DNA of 32,199 nt from a filamentous cyanobacterium ESFC-1 (GTDB lineage: Bacteria > Cyanobacteriota > Cyanobacteriia > Cyanobacteriales > Spirulinaceae). The number at the start of each line of letters is the position of its first letter. Position 1 is the stretch's first letter. Below, piece by piece: positions 6,289 through 13,762 of this stretch. The stretch is from the NCBI GenBank assembly GCA_000380225.1, contig KB904821.1, forward strand, positions 906,953 to 939,151. The letters run 5' to 3'. The position numbers were made by a program, and so were the translations under genes. Below the pieces are notes generated by a model. The model saw only the letters and a list, made by a program, of their open reading frames with translations. It searched no databases and was not told where the DNA came from.

Positions 6289-6948
6289 TTAATGTAATAA
6301 ATGGTGTTCGAGGGAAAAACGCACTAATTCGGCTCGATTGTTGGTTTCAGTTTTACGCAGTAAGCTACTCACATATTTTTCAATGGTGCGGGGGCTGAGG
6401 TGTAGTTGAGTGCCAATCTCGATATTAGATAAGCCCGTCGCGAGTAAGTCGAGAACCTCTTGTTCGCGACTGGTGAGGCTCACCGTAACCGCAGAAACGG
6501 CAGTTTGCTGGTAGGACTCCGATGGGCTAGAGGGACGGGGTTCAGTGGCTGAAAAACGCAGTTCAGACTGGACGGCTTGCGATCGCTCCAGTAAACTGCG
6601 AATCACCACCCCCAATTCCTCCATCTCAAAGGGCTTGGGTAAATACAAATCGCAGCCCGCTTGATACCCCCGGATGCGTTCTTCGGTACTGCTGCGTTCG
6701 GTTAAAAAAATAACCGGAAGTAAGCGAAATTCCGGGCGTTGTCGCACCTGACGGACTAACTGATAGCCGTCAATCAGGGGCATTTTGATATCAGCAACTA
6801 ACAGATGAGGGCGATAGCTTTCGATTAGAGAAAGGGCTTGTTCGCCATTTTCGGCGGCGATCGCGGTATATCCCAGCAATTCGAGATAATCGCTGACAGC
6901 AAGGCGAATCCCTGGATCGTCTTCGGCTACTAAAATCAGTAATGGCAT
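6289..6948 (-). CDS. Two-component response regulator, LuxR/NarL-type HTH output
   Basis: The product has 219 residues. The receiver domain (1-120) has the acidic pair D10/D11, the phospho-acceptor D53 in VADIKMP, T83 and K105 (LPKPFE). A linker rich in serine and proline (about 122-155) leads to a LuxR-type helix-turn-helix at 158-215 (LTSREQEVLDLLATGLSNIEIG...SPRTIEKYVSSLLRKT). The layout resembles Ycf29-type regulators of cyanobacteria and plastids. All phosphorelay residues are intact. No histidine kinase is adjacent. It converges with the WYL gene, 18 bp apart, so the target pathway cannot be read from context. Confidence 0.93.
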   Translation of the reverse strand: MPLLILVAEDDPGIRLAVSDYLELLGYTAIAAENGEQALSLIESYRPHLLVADIKMPLIDGYQLVRQVRQRPEFRLLPVIFLTERSSTEERIRGYQAGCDLYLPKPFEMEELGVVIRSLLERSQAVQSELRFSATEPRPSSPSESYQQTAVSAVTVSLTSREQEVLDLLATGLSNIEIGTQLHLSPRTIEKYVSSLLRKTETNNRAELVRFSLEHHLLH

Positions 6949-7029
6949 AAAGCAAGCAGGGTGGACAAGAGACGGACAATTCCGGTTGAATTGCTTATGC
7001 TTAGACTACCACTGTCTTCTCCTGTGGGG

Positions 7030-7476
7030 TTAGAAAAGTGCAGTTTTTGCAGAATGGTGCGCCCCTCGTAATGCCTGAGCGCGAGCTACATCATAGGGGA
7101 AAGGACGAGGAATCGGGCGATAATCCCTTTCGTGGGGGTCGCCGTGACGCAATACGGCGTTAACCATCACACAAGGCTCAGAACTCAAGTTAATGGCTCC
7201 GTGAGGAACACCAGGGGGAATTTTCACCACTTTGGGGTCGTCTTCGCTGAGGTAAATATAGTCGTATTTGCGGTTTTGCAACACCACTAAGATAAAACTA
7301 CCCCGAACCACCAGCAGTTGATCGGTTTGGTAGCGATGCACAAACAATTCATCGATGGTATTACCCGCAATTTGGACGAGCATGGTTTCGTCGCTGGATT
7401 GGGGAGTGTAAAACTGAGCCATCCCGGAGTGAATGGACTCTAGTTGATGGGTTTCAATGCCTGCGCGGAGTCCCAT
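7030..7476 (-). CDS. Cupin-fold protein
   Basis: The product has 148 residues. The central part shows two cupin-like motifs: VHRYQTDQLLVVRGSFILVVL (about 47-67) and VKIPPGVPHGAINLSSEPCVMVN (about 83-105), each with a histidine suited to metal or substrate binding. Similar cyanobacterial proteins are often annotated as related to dTDP-4-dehydrorhamnose 3,5-epimerase, but no sugar-pathway genes lie nearby, so only the fold is claimed. The C-terminal 40 residues are arginine- and proline-rich. Confidence 0.7.
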   Translation of the reverse strand: MGLRAGIETHQLESIHSGMAQFYTPQSSDETMLVQIAGNTIDELFVHRYQTDQLLVVRGSFILVVLQNRKYDYIYLSEDDPKVVKIPPGVPHGAINLSSEPCVMVNAVLRHGDPHERDYRPIPRPFPYDVARAQALRGAHHSAKTALF

Positions 7477-7970
7477 AAGCTTATTTTGTCTTTGCTGTCA
7501 AGTATTGGTCTTGATTTAATTGTAGTCGATCTTTTTTAAAGAAATGTTAAATCAAAGACTTTTTGTTGAGTTTTTGTGCATGGGGGCTAAAGGCAGCGCT
7601 ACCTGCCACCTCTGTCAAGGTGTATAAGCGAGAATAACCCTCAAAGCCCCATTTTGTCTTCATGGGCGCTTACCAATTGATCGCCAACAGATGAAAGCAC
7701 AATTTTTTTCTCCCCCCTCTTCCCACTCCTCCCCCTCTCCCCACTCCTCCCCCTCTTCCACCCCGGAGAGAGACTGTTGGTTTTTATTAGGTATTACTGT
7801 AAAGCTTGTATAAAGTTAACCGGAAACTACCATCAAGATTGAATAAAGCCGGATATAGAGACTAGGCGATCGCCCAGAATGCTTTGTAGATTGAATATAG
7901 AGACAAAGATGTTTAGCAACTAATCGCTCGCCCCGATTGGTCAATATAATCAGGAGGGAGTTAAATTGTA
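7477..7970. promoter_or_regulatory. 494-bp divergent intergenic region with a polypyrimidine tract and promoter-like motifs
   Basis: It separates the cupin gene (minus) from the PEP-CTERM gene (plus). A nearly pure C/T tract spans 7703-7764 and contains two copies of CCCACTCCTCCCCCTCT. Nearer the plus-strand gene, the motif ATTGAATA..ATAGAGAC occurs twice (about 7838-7862 and 7891-7905). TATAAT at 7945-7950 and the ribosome site AGGAGGG at 7952-7958 precede the ATG. The TATAAT abuts the ribosome site, so it may not be the true -10. No gene is seen. Confidence 0.5.
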
Positions 7971-8669
7971 ATGAATACACAGCTAGTTACTAAAATTGGA
8001 TATGCCTTAATGATGGCAGGTGTCGCGATCGCATCAGCCACCATTCCGGCTCAAGCAGTAACCTTTAGCTTTGATAATATCAACAGCGAAAACACAAACG
8101 GCGATGCGATTGTAGATCAGTTTTCGTTCGATCTTACAAAAACTGACGACAATGAAGTTTTGTTTAAGTTTAGCAATACGGGCGAGGTGGATTCTTTTAT
8201 TCGTCAGATTTACTTCGACGATCAAAACAGCGTCTTGAGTAATTTGACGTTTCAAGGTTTTCCCGACACTTCATCAGGGGTTGCATTTAAAAACATCAAA
8301 AATAATCAGTTAAATTTCGCCCAAGGAAATAACGTAAACTTTGATTCTAGTTTTGGGATTCAAGCCAAAAAACCAGGCTCTAATAAAGATGGTATTGATG
8401 CTAACGAATTTTTAAGCGTTTCTTTTGACGCAGATTATGATAGCGTCTTAGCCGATGTTCAGTCAGGAGCATTACGAGTTGGGATGCACGTTCAAGGTAT
8501 TGAAACAGCAAACTTCAACAGTGATAGCTATATCAGCAGTATGGAGTTTGAACCGCAATCAGTTGAACTCGAAAGAGTACCTGAACCCAGCATTACTTTA
8601 GCAATCGGAGCTTTGGGAATGGGTGCATTAGGTTTGCGTCGTCGTCAAAACCAAAACCCAAAAGTTTAA
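7971..8669 (+). CDS. Secreted PEP-CTERM sorting-domain protein
   Basis: The product has 232 residues. It has an N-terminal signal peptide with cleavage likely after AQA (about residue 29: MMAGVAIASATIPAQA). An acidic, beta-rich, Asn/Asp-heavy body follows. The C-terminus is a PEP-CTERM module: VPEPS, then a hydrophobic helix ITLAIGALGMGALGL, then a basic RRRQNQ tail. PEP-CTERM proteins are processed by exosortase and displayed at the surface or in matrix; no exosortase is in the window. The body has no domain I recognise. A good Shine-Dalgarno (AGGAGGG) precedes the ATG and a strong terminator follows at 8716-8741. Confidence 0.88.
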   Translation: MNTQLVTKIGYALMMAGVAIASATIPAQAVTFSFDNINSENTNGDAIVDQFSFDLTKTDDNEVLFKFSNTGEVDSFIRQIYFDDQNSVLSNLTFQGFPDTSSGVAFKNIKNNQLNFAQGNNVNFDSSFGIQAKKPGSNKDGIDANEFLSVSFDADYDSVLADVQSGALRVGMHVQGIETANFNSDSYISSMEFEPQSVELERVPEPSITLAIGALGMGALGLRRRQNQNPKV

Positions 8670-8715
8670 AGCCTTTTCACGGAAAACCCTGAAAAGATAA
8701 GATCGCAATATTTCT

Positions 8716-8741
8716 GAGAGGGAAAAACCTCTCTTTTTTTT
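8716..8741 (+). terminator. Intrinsic terminator after the PEP-CTERM gene
   Basis: Stem GAGAGG (8716-8721) and CCTCTC (8728-8733), loop GAAAAA, followed by an eight-T run to 8741. It lies 47 bases after the stop and just before the end of the convergent pentapeptide-repeat gene. Confidence 0.9.
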
Positions 8742-8747
8742 GGCATT

Positions 8748-10697
8748 TTAAGACAAGTATAGTAAAAGATTTAAACCGGGAATCGAGCGCGAAAGCGTCC
8801 ATAAAAGCAAAGCAACATAGAATAAACCCAAACCCCACTGATACCAAGCCAAGGTACTGACTAAACCGGGAAGATGGCGATCGCGCAGTCTGATATCATT
8901 AAAGCCGAATTTGAGTAAATTGTTGAGACTAAAATCATAATAATTTAACCAACCCCAACGGCGATCGCGTAAAATCGGTGCAAAGCGATCGCGAAAAAAG
9001 ACAAAACGGGGCATAATCGGTAAACGCACAATCAGCAGTCGCAATTGTCGCATTCCCCCATCTTCGACAAAATAAGTCACCTCGTCATCTCTGGGGATTC
9101 GTCGATAAATTAACGTGGTTAAAGCCAAGGGAATCGGGAATAAAACCCCACTCAAACAAGCCAGAGTTAAACCGGGATTGTGAGCAACGCGAAATAAGGC
9201 AGTAATGGTAATTACAGTAATTGTACTAAAACTCCCAATCATCGCGATCGCTTCAAATGGTGTTGTCCAATTCGGTTGGGGAGAATGACAGCGATCGATA
9301 ATCCAAAATAATACACCAAAATAAGCACTTGACCCAATACCAACGGTTAAAACCAAACTAAAATTTGTACCGTAATCGCTTAATAAAAGTAAAACACTCA
9401 ACCCCAACCATAACAAAAGATCGCGACTAAAAGACCAACTCAACCATTGATACCAAGGCACTTTTTTTAAGCGACTTTCAAGTTCTATCCCATAAAGGCG
9501 CGATCGCAAATACTCCATTTTATTCGCATCGGGAATTTGCTCTAAACGGCGGAAATTGCGGACTAAATTGAGTAAAACCGTTTCATTACCTTGTAAACTC
9601 GGCACTTGAATCACTGGACCAATTTTACCCTTATCTCCTAATATTTTGGCCTCATTAGAATCAAACGCCAAGCCATCTACATTAAAATAAGCATCACCCT
9701 GAAACACAGCATTACTTAAATCTACTTGTTCGAGTAAATGCACATCTTTAAAGTTTAAAATATCTCTAAACTGGGTTTCACGAAAAGCCACTGCTTTCTC
9801 AAAAGTAGAGTCCCAAAAATTAATACTTTTCGCCCAAAAACTACGACTGAACAAAACGCGATTGTGCCAAGTCGTCTGGAAAAAATCAACATTATCTTGC
9901 CATTGGGTTCCGAGATAATTGGCAACATCAAAAAACTGCGATCGAGCCCAACTCACGTTATCTTCAAAGCGAGAGTATCTAAAATTAACTAAACCGTGAA
10001 AAACCGCATCCTCAAATTGAAGATTTGCGAAGAAATGGGCATTTTCAAAATTAGCCCCTTGCGCGAAACTTGCCGCACTCAAATTAACTTTATTCAGCCA
10101 AATTGAATGACCCCATTGACTCTCCCCAGTCACGGTAATTCCTGGGGCTTCTAGAGGCTGTAAAAACAGCACATTACTAAAATCAACCGTCCCTTTAAAC
10201 TGCGTCTCTTTGAGCTTCAGCGTACCGCGCACAATCGTTGTATAGGGGATATTTTGGGCATTTTGTCCCGAAGGCGGCAGAATCGGTAATGCTAACTTAT
10301 CATGTAGTTTCTTCAAGTCTTCAGGAGAAACAAAACTGGCAAGCACTTCTTCGATTAACTGGACTTTAACGCCCCATTGCGACACTTGAAAATCCCCCCG
10401 AATCAACGATTGGCTAAAATCCAAACTCAGAGGGATCGAAGTGCGATTAATCTTCGCTTGTAGTTGCGTATAAAAGCGATCGCGCAATTCCCCATTTTCC
10501 GCCGTGAGATCGATAAAAAGTTCGCTAAAATCAAGAGTCTCTTTACCATCTTGAGGAACAGGAGTATTGAGCCGTTCTTGAAACAACTCAACCGTGAGCG
10601 GCGTGAGGTCGCCCTGGGGGAGAGCATGAGCCGGAAATGAGTAAAATACAATCAAACTCGCCGCGATCGCCCCCAATAAGCCCCAAATCCATCTCAC
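8748..10697 (-). CDS. Pentapeptide-repeat-like membrane protein
   Basis: The product has 649 residues from a GTG start with AAGGAG upstream. It has a signal peptide (LLGAIAASLIVFYSFPAHA). Residues about 50-360 contain degenerate pentapeptide repeats of the A(N/D)F type, such as LDFSQSLI, VDFSNVLF, ANFENAHF, LQFEDAVF, VNFRYSRF, INFWDSTF and LNFKDVHL. These predict a right-handed beta-helix outside the cytoplasm. Four or so membrane helices follow (about 430-450, 455-475, 490-510, 515-535), and another lies at the C-terminus (about 615-645). This layout is known from cyanobacterial proteins of unknown function. It ends 6 bp from the PEP-CTERM terminator and lies 31 bp downstream of the P450 gene on the same strand. 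Confidence 0.75.
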   Translation of the reverse strand: MRWIWGLLGAIAASLIVFYSFPAHALPQGDLTPLTVELFQERLNTPVPQDGKETLDFSELFIDLTAENGELRDRFYTQLQAKINRTSIPLSLDFSQSLIRGDFQVSQWGVKVQLIEEVLASFVSPEDLKKLHDKLALPILPPSGQNAQNIPYTTIVRGTLKLKETQFKGTVDFSNVLFLQPLEAPGITVTGESQWGHSIWLNKVNLSAASFAQGANFENAHFFANLQFEDAVFHGLVNFRYSRFEDNVSWARSQFFDVANYLGTQWQDNVDFFQTTWHNRVLFSRSFWAKSINFWDSTFEKAVAFRETQFRDILNFKDVHLLEQVDLSNAVFQGDAYFNVDGLAFDSNEAKILGDKGKIGPVIQVPSLQGNETVLLNLVRNFRRLEQIPDANKMEYLRSRLYGIELESRLKKVPWYQWLSWSFSRDLLLWLGLSVLLLLSDYGTNFSLVLTVGIGSSAYFGVLFWIIDRCHSPQPNWTTPFEAIAMIGSFSTITVITITALFRVAHNPGLTLACLSGVLFPIPLALTTLIYRRIPRDDEVTYFVEDGGMRQLRLLIVRLPIMPRFVFFRDRFAPILRDRRWGWLNYYDFSLNNLLKFGFNDIRLRDRHLPGLVSTLAWYQWGLGLFYVALLLWTLSRSIPGLNLLLYLS

Positions 10698-10728
10698 ACC
10701 GTAATTCCTACTCCTTGCTGTGTTGATT

Positions 10729-12117
10729 TTAAACCGTAACCGGGGCGCGATCGCGCTGTTTCGCCTTCACCTCTGTTACTTTCATACGGATTCCCGTAGC
10801 GGGTGCGAGGGTAATGCCGCGACGTTGGGGTTTAACCGGGCGATTTTCGCACAGTTGTAAAGAATAGCGAGATAATACGGTCGCCAAGGTTAATTTCATC
10901 TCGTATTGCGCCAATACTGCCCCAATACAGCGCCGCATTCCCGCCCCAAAGGGAACAAACTCATAAGGTGAAAACTCCCGTTCTAAAAAGCGTTCTGGGC
11001 GGAATTGTGCGGGATTGGGGTATATATCCGGGCGACGATGAACGAGATAAATACAACCCACAACCGGGGTATTCGTTTCGAGATGGTAGCCCATAAACTC
11101 TAAAGGATGAGTCGTATGGCGGAAAAAAGTCAACATGGCCGCGGGGGCGATGCGGAGGGTTTCGTTACAAACGGCGGTCAGATACGGCAGTTTGTAGATA
11201 CTCATGGGGTCAGGGTTTGGCCCGAGTTCGCTGATTTCCGCCATCACTTTTTCGTAAATCTTGGGGTTTTGGTATATCCAGTAAAACGCCCAAGCCAAAG
11301 CCGAAGCAGTGGTTTCGTGACCCGCCAACAGCAGCGTTAGTAACTCATCGCGTACTTCTGTATCGCTGAGATGTTCGCCATTTTCGTCCTGCGCCTCGAT
11401 CATCAAGCTTAAGATATCTTCGCCATTTCCCTCTGGATTTTGGCGACGTTCGCGAATTTCGGCATACAGCAAATCATCAATTTTTTGCCGAGTATCTACC
11501 ATCCGTCCCCAAGGACTCCAAGAACCCCAATCCTGTTGCAGAAAACCAAAAAATAACAAACTTGCTCGCCAAGGTGAACCCAAAAAGTCAGTAAATTGGG
11601 CAAGTAGGGGTTTGAGTGCGTCGTAGCGTTCTCCCTCGGATAAACCAAAAACCACCTCCATCATCACTTGTAGAGTGACATCTTGCATCGCTTGACGCAT
11701 TTTAAATGTTTGGTTTAAGGGCAAAGCCGCCAAAACGCGATCGCCAATTTCACAAATTTTCTCGCCATACACCTTCAGGCGATCGCCATGAAGCGGTGGC
11801 ATTAAAAGTTTACGTTGCCGTTGATGGGTTGCGCCACTTTGTAGTAACAGAGATTGAGAACCGACAATAGGCCGTAAGATTTCATTCATATCCTCTGGCG
11901 CACAAAAATCCTGACCGCGATCGCGACTCAGTAAATGCTGTAATCCTTCAGGATTGCTCAAAAAAATCACGGGTCTTTGAGGATCGCTTGTCAGGGCAGG
12001 CATTCCAAAAATATCGCCATATTGCTCCGCCAAACGCTCCATAAAACCGGTTGGATCGAGAATCCATTGGCAAAGCTGAAACATTTTGAACCCTTGGGGA
12101 CTCTCTGGTAAACTCAT
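10729..12117 (-). CDS. Cytochrome P450, CYP110-like
   Basis: The product has 462 residues, full P450 length. The I-helix oxygen-activating motif LLAGHETTAS is at about 263-272. The K-helix ExxR is ETLR at 319-322. The haem-binding loop is FVPFGAGMRRCIG, with the cysteine ligand at 397. The sequence resembles the CYP110 family typical of filamentous cyanobacteria, some of which oxidise fatty acids, alkanes or terpenes. No terpene synthase or ferredoxin partner is adjacent, so the substrate is unknown. There is no membrane anchor, as expected for a bacterial soluble P450. The pentapeptide-repeat gene follows 31 bp later and may share its transcript. Confidence 0.95.
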   Translation of the reverse strand: MSLPESPQGFKMFQLCQWILDPTGFMERLAEQYGDIFGMPALTSDPQRPVIFLSNPEGLQHLLSRDRGQDFCAPEDMNEILRPIVGSQSLLLQSGATHQRQRKLLMPPLHGDRLKVYGEKICEIGDRVLAALPLNQTFKMRQAMQDVTLQVMMEVVFGLSEGERYDALKPLLAQFTDFLGSPWRASLLFFGFLQQDWGSWSPWGRMVDTRQKIDDLLYAEIRERRQNPEGNGEDILSLMIEAQDENGEHLSDTEVRDELLTLLLAGHETTASALAWAFYWIYQNPKIYEKVMAEISELGPNPDPMSIYKLPYLTAVCNETLRIAPAAMLTFFRHTTHPLEFMGYHLETNTPVVGCIYLVHRRPDIYPNPAQFRPERFLEREFSPYEFVPFGAGMRRCIGAVLAQYEMKLTLATVLSRYSLQLCENRPVKPQRRGITLAPATGIRMKVTEVKAKQRDRAPVTV

Positions 12118-12441
12118 AAGCTTTTTGATGGGATGGGAACGCTTAATGTTATTTTAAGCTTGTTGTTTGTTGTTGGTTATTTGTTATTTGTTGTTGGTTA
12201 TTGGTCATTGGTTACTGGTAACTGCCCAAAAAACTAATGACCGATGACTGCTCGTTGATAACACTCGCGCGAAACATTAATTTTACTTTTTGAAGCCGAA
12301 GCCCTAGTATAGTCTAGTGTTGAGCCTTTTCTGGAGTCTGCCCTCCAGCAAGAAGTTTCCGATCTCTTTTTGGGGTAAAATTCAACTCCCCCCCGACTGC
12401 CGATTGCCGATTGCCCACTGCCCCTTAGATGCTGATAACTG
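12118..12441. repeat. Divergent intergenic region built from dispersed repeats
   Basis: From 12161 to 12222 there is a GT-rich heptamer-type repeat (TTGTTGTTTGTTGTTGGTTA and variants). From about 12272 to 12456 lies a composite repeat that recurs in inverted orientation at about 31137-31321. It has an internal stem CTGGAG/CTCCAG (12331-12348), then the GATTGCCGATTGCC-type tandem, then CCCCTTAGATGCTGATAACT reaching the gdmH start codon. No guanidine-riboswitch core motif could be recognised. The region must drive both the P450 gene (minus) and gdmH (plus). Confidence 0.8.
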
Positions 12442-13602
12442 ATGACTGAAAACAACCCCTCCAACGAAGCAGAACGCGCCCTAGAACGGGAAACTCAACT
12501 GCCCCTAACCGGATGGCAACAAGAAGTCGATCGCGGCTTAGAATACGGTTTAGAGGCGGCTGAAAGCATACGCGATCGCACCATCTCTACCTTTTCTCGC
12601 GGCGAACTCCCCCACTATGCCGGGATCAATACCTTTCTCAAAGCCCCTTATATCGAAGATGTGCGCCAAGTCGGTAACTACGATGTCGCCATTGTCGGCG
12701 TACCCCACGACTCCGGTACCACTTACCGTCCCGGTACGCGCTTTGGCCCCCAAGGCATTCGCCGTATTAGCGCCCTCTACACCCCCTACAACTTCGAGTT
12801 AGGGGTAGATTTGCGCGAACAAATTACCCTCTGCGACATTGGCGACATTTTCACCATTCCCGGCAATAACGAAAAGTCCTTCGACCAAATTTCCAAAGGC
12901 ATTGCCCATGTTTTTAGTTCTGGGGCCTTTCCCATTATCCTCGGCGGCGATCACTCCATTGGTTTCCCCACCGTCCGAGGAATCTGTCGCCACTTAGGAG
13001 ATAAAAAAGTCGGGATTATCCACTTTGACCGTCACGTAGACACCCAAGAAACCGACCTCGACGAACGGATGCACACTTGTCCGTGGTTTCACGCCACCAA
13101 CATGAAAAATGCCCCCGCCAAAAACCTCGTACAACTGGGCATTGGCGGTTGGCAAGTTCCCAGACAAGGGGTTAAAGTGTGTCGAGAACGAGCGACTAAT
13201 ATTCTCACCGTCACCGATATTATGGAAATGGGCTTAGATGCGGCGGCGGATTTTGCCCTCGAAAAAGCCCTTGATGGTACGGATTGCGTTTGGATTAGCT
13301 TTGATATTGATTGCATCGATGCAGGCTTTGTACCGGGAACAGGCTGGCCCGAACCCGGTGGCTTATTGCCCCGCGAAGCCCTGTATCTCCTCAAAAAGAT
13401 CGTCCAAAAAGCCCCCGTCTGCGGCTTAGAAGTCGTAGAAGTCTCCCCTCCCTATGACGTTAGCGATATTACCTCTTTAATGGCAACGCGGGTCATCTGC
13501 GACACGATGGCGCATTTGGTATTGTCGGGACAGATTCCCCGTCCTGAAAAACCCAGTTATATTCACCCAGAATCCCAACCGGAAATGGTGGATTGGACTT
13601 AA
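12442..13602 (+). CDS. gdmH: Guanidine hydrolase GdmH (arginase/agmatinase superfamily)
   Basis: The product has 386 residues, ureohydrolase fold. Metal ligands are present: GGDHS (H171), HFDRHVD (D196, H198, D200) and SFDIDC (D288, D290). Ordinary agmatinases have DAHxD and PGTGTPEPGG. This protein has DRHVD and PGTGWPEPGG (W302), with an extended N-terminus (LPLTGWQQEVDRGLEYGLEAA). These features match the cyanobacterial Sll1077 type, shown to be a nickel-dependent enzyme splitting guanidine into urea and ammonia. It was long annotated as agmatinase SpeB. The ATG lies within a dispersed repeat (CTGATAACTGATGACTGAAA), and no Shine-Dalgarno is obvious. No nickel chaperone genes adjoin it here; urease subunits lie at 28.6-29.2 kb. 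Confidence 0.85.
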   Translation: MTENNPSNEAERALERETQLPLTGWQQEVDRGLEYGLEAAESIRDRTISTFSRGELPHYAGINTFLKAPYIEDVRQVGNYDVAIVGVPHDSGTTYRPGTRFGPQGIRRISALYTPYNFELGVDLREQITLCDIGDIFTIPGNNEKSFDQISKGIAHVFSSGAFPIILGGDHSIGFPTVRGICRHLGDKKVGIIHFDRHVDTQETDLDERMHTCPWFHATNMKNAPAKNLVQLGIGGWQVPRQGVKVCRERATNILTVTDIMEMGLDAAADFALEKALDGTDCVWISFDIDCIDAGFVPGTGWPEPGGLLPREALYLLKKIVQKAPVCGLEVVEVSPPYDVSDITSLMATRVICDTMAHLVLSGQIPRPEKPSYIHPESQPEMVDWT

Positions 13603-13640
13603 TTTGTTGTTGGTTATTTGTTGTTGGTTGTTTGTTGTTG
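13603..13640 (+). repeat. GT-rich heptamer repeat starting at the gdmH stop codon
   Basis: TTTGTTGTTGGTTATTTGTT and continuing variants begin directly after TAA (13600-13602). This is the same family as the repeats at 12161, 16050, 19617 (inverse) and 31484 (inverse). The remaining gap to copA (to 13762) is AT-rich (TTGTTAATTATTAATTGTTA) and should hold the copA promoter; AGGAGA lies about 8 nt before the copA ATG. Confidence 0.75.
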
Positions 13641-13762
13641 GCGATCGCTCTTATTCCCTCAATTAGTAATTGTTCATTGTTAATTATTAATTGTTAATTA
13701 AGAAAATTGACTCTCCCCTTAACTGTAGAGATTAAACTTGGCAGTAAAGCAGGAGAAAGATT

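Noticed and set aside
7945-7950. TATAAT as the promoter -10 of the PEP-CTERM gene
   Set aside because: It abuts the Shine-Dalgarno at 7952, so a transcript starting from it would lose the ribosome site; it is mentioned only as a motif.
12118-12441. Guanidine riboswitch upstream of gdmH
   Set aside because: I looked for the ykkC class I core and for paired ACGG hairpins of class II and saw neither; the region is filled by dispersed repeats. A covariance-model search would settle it.
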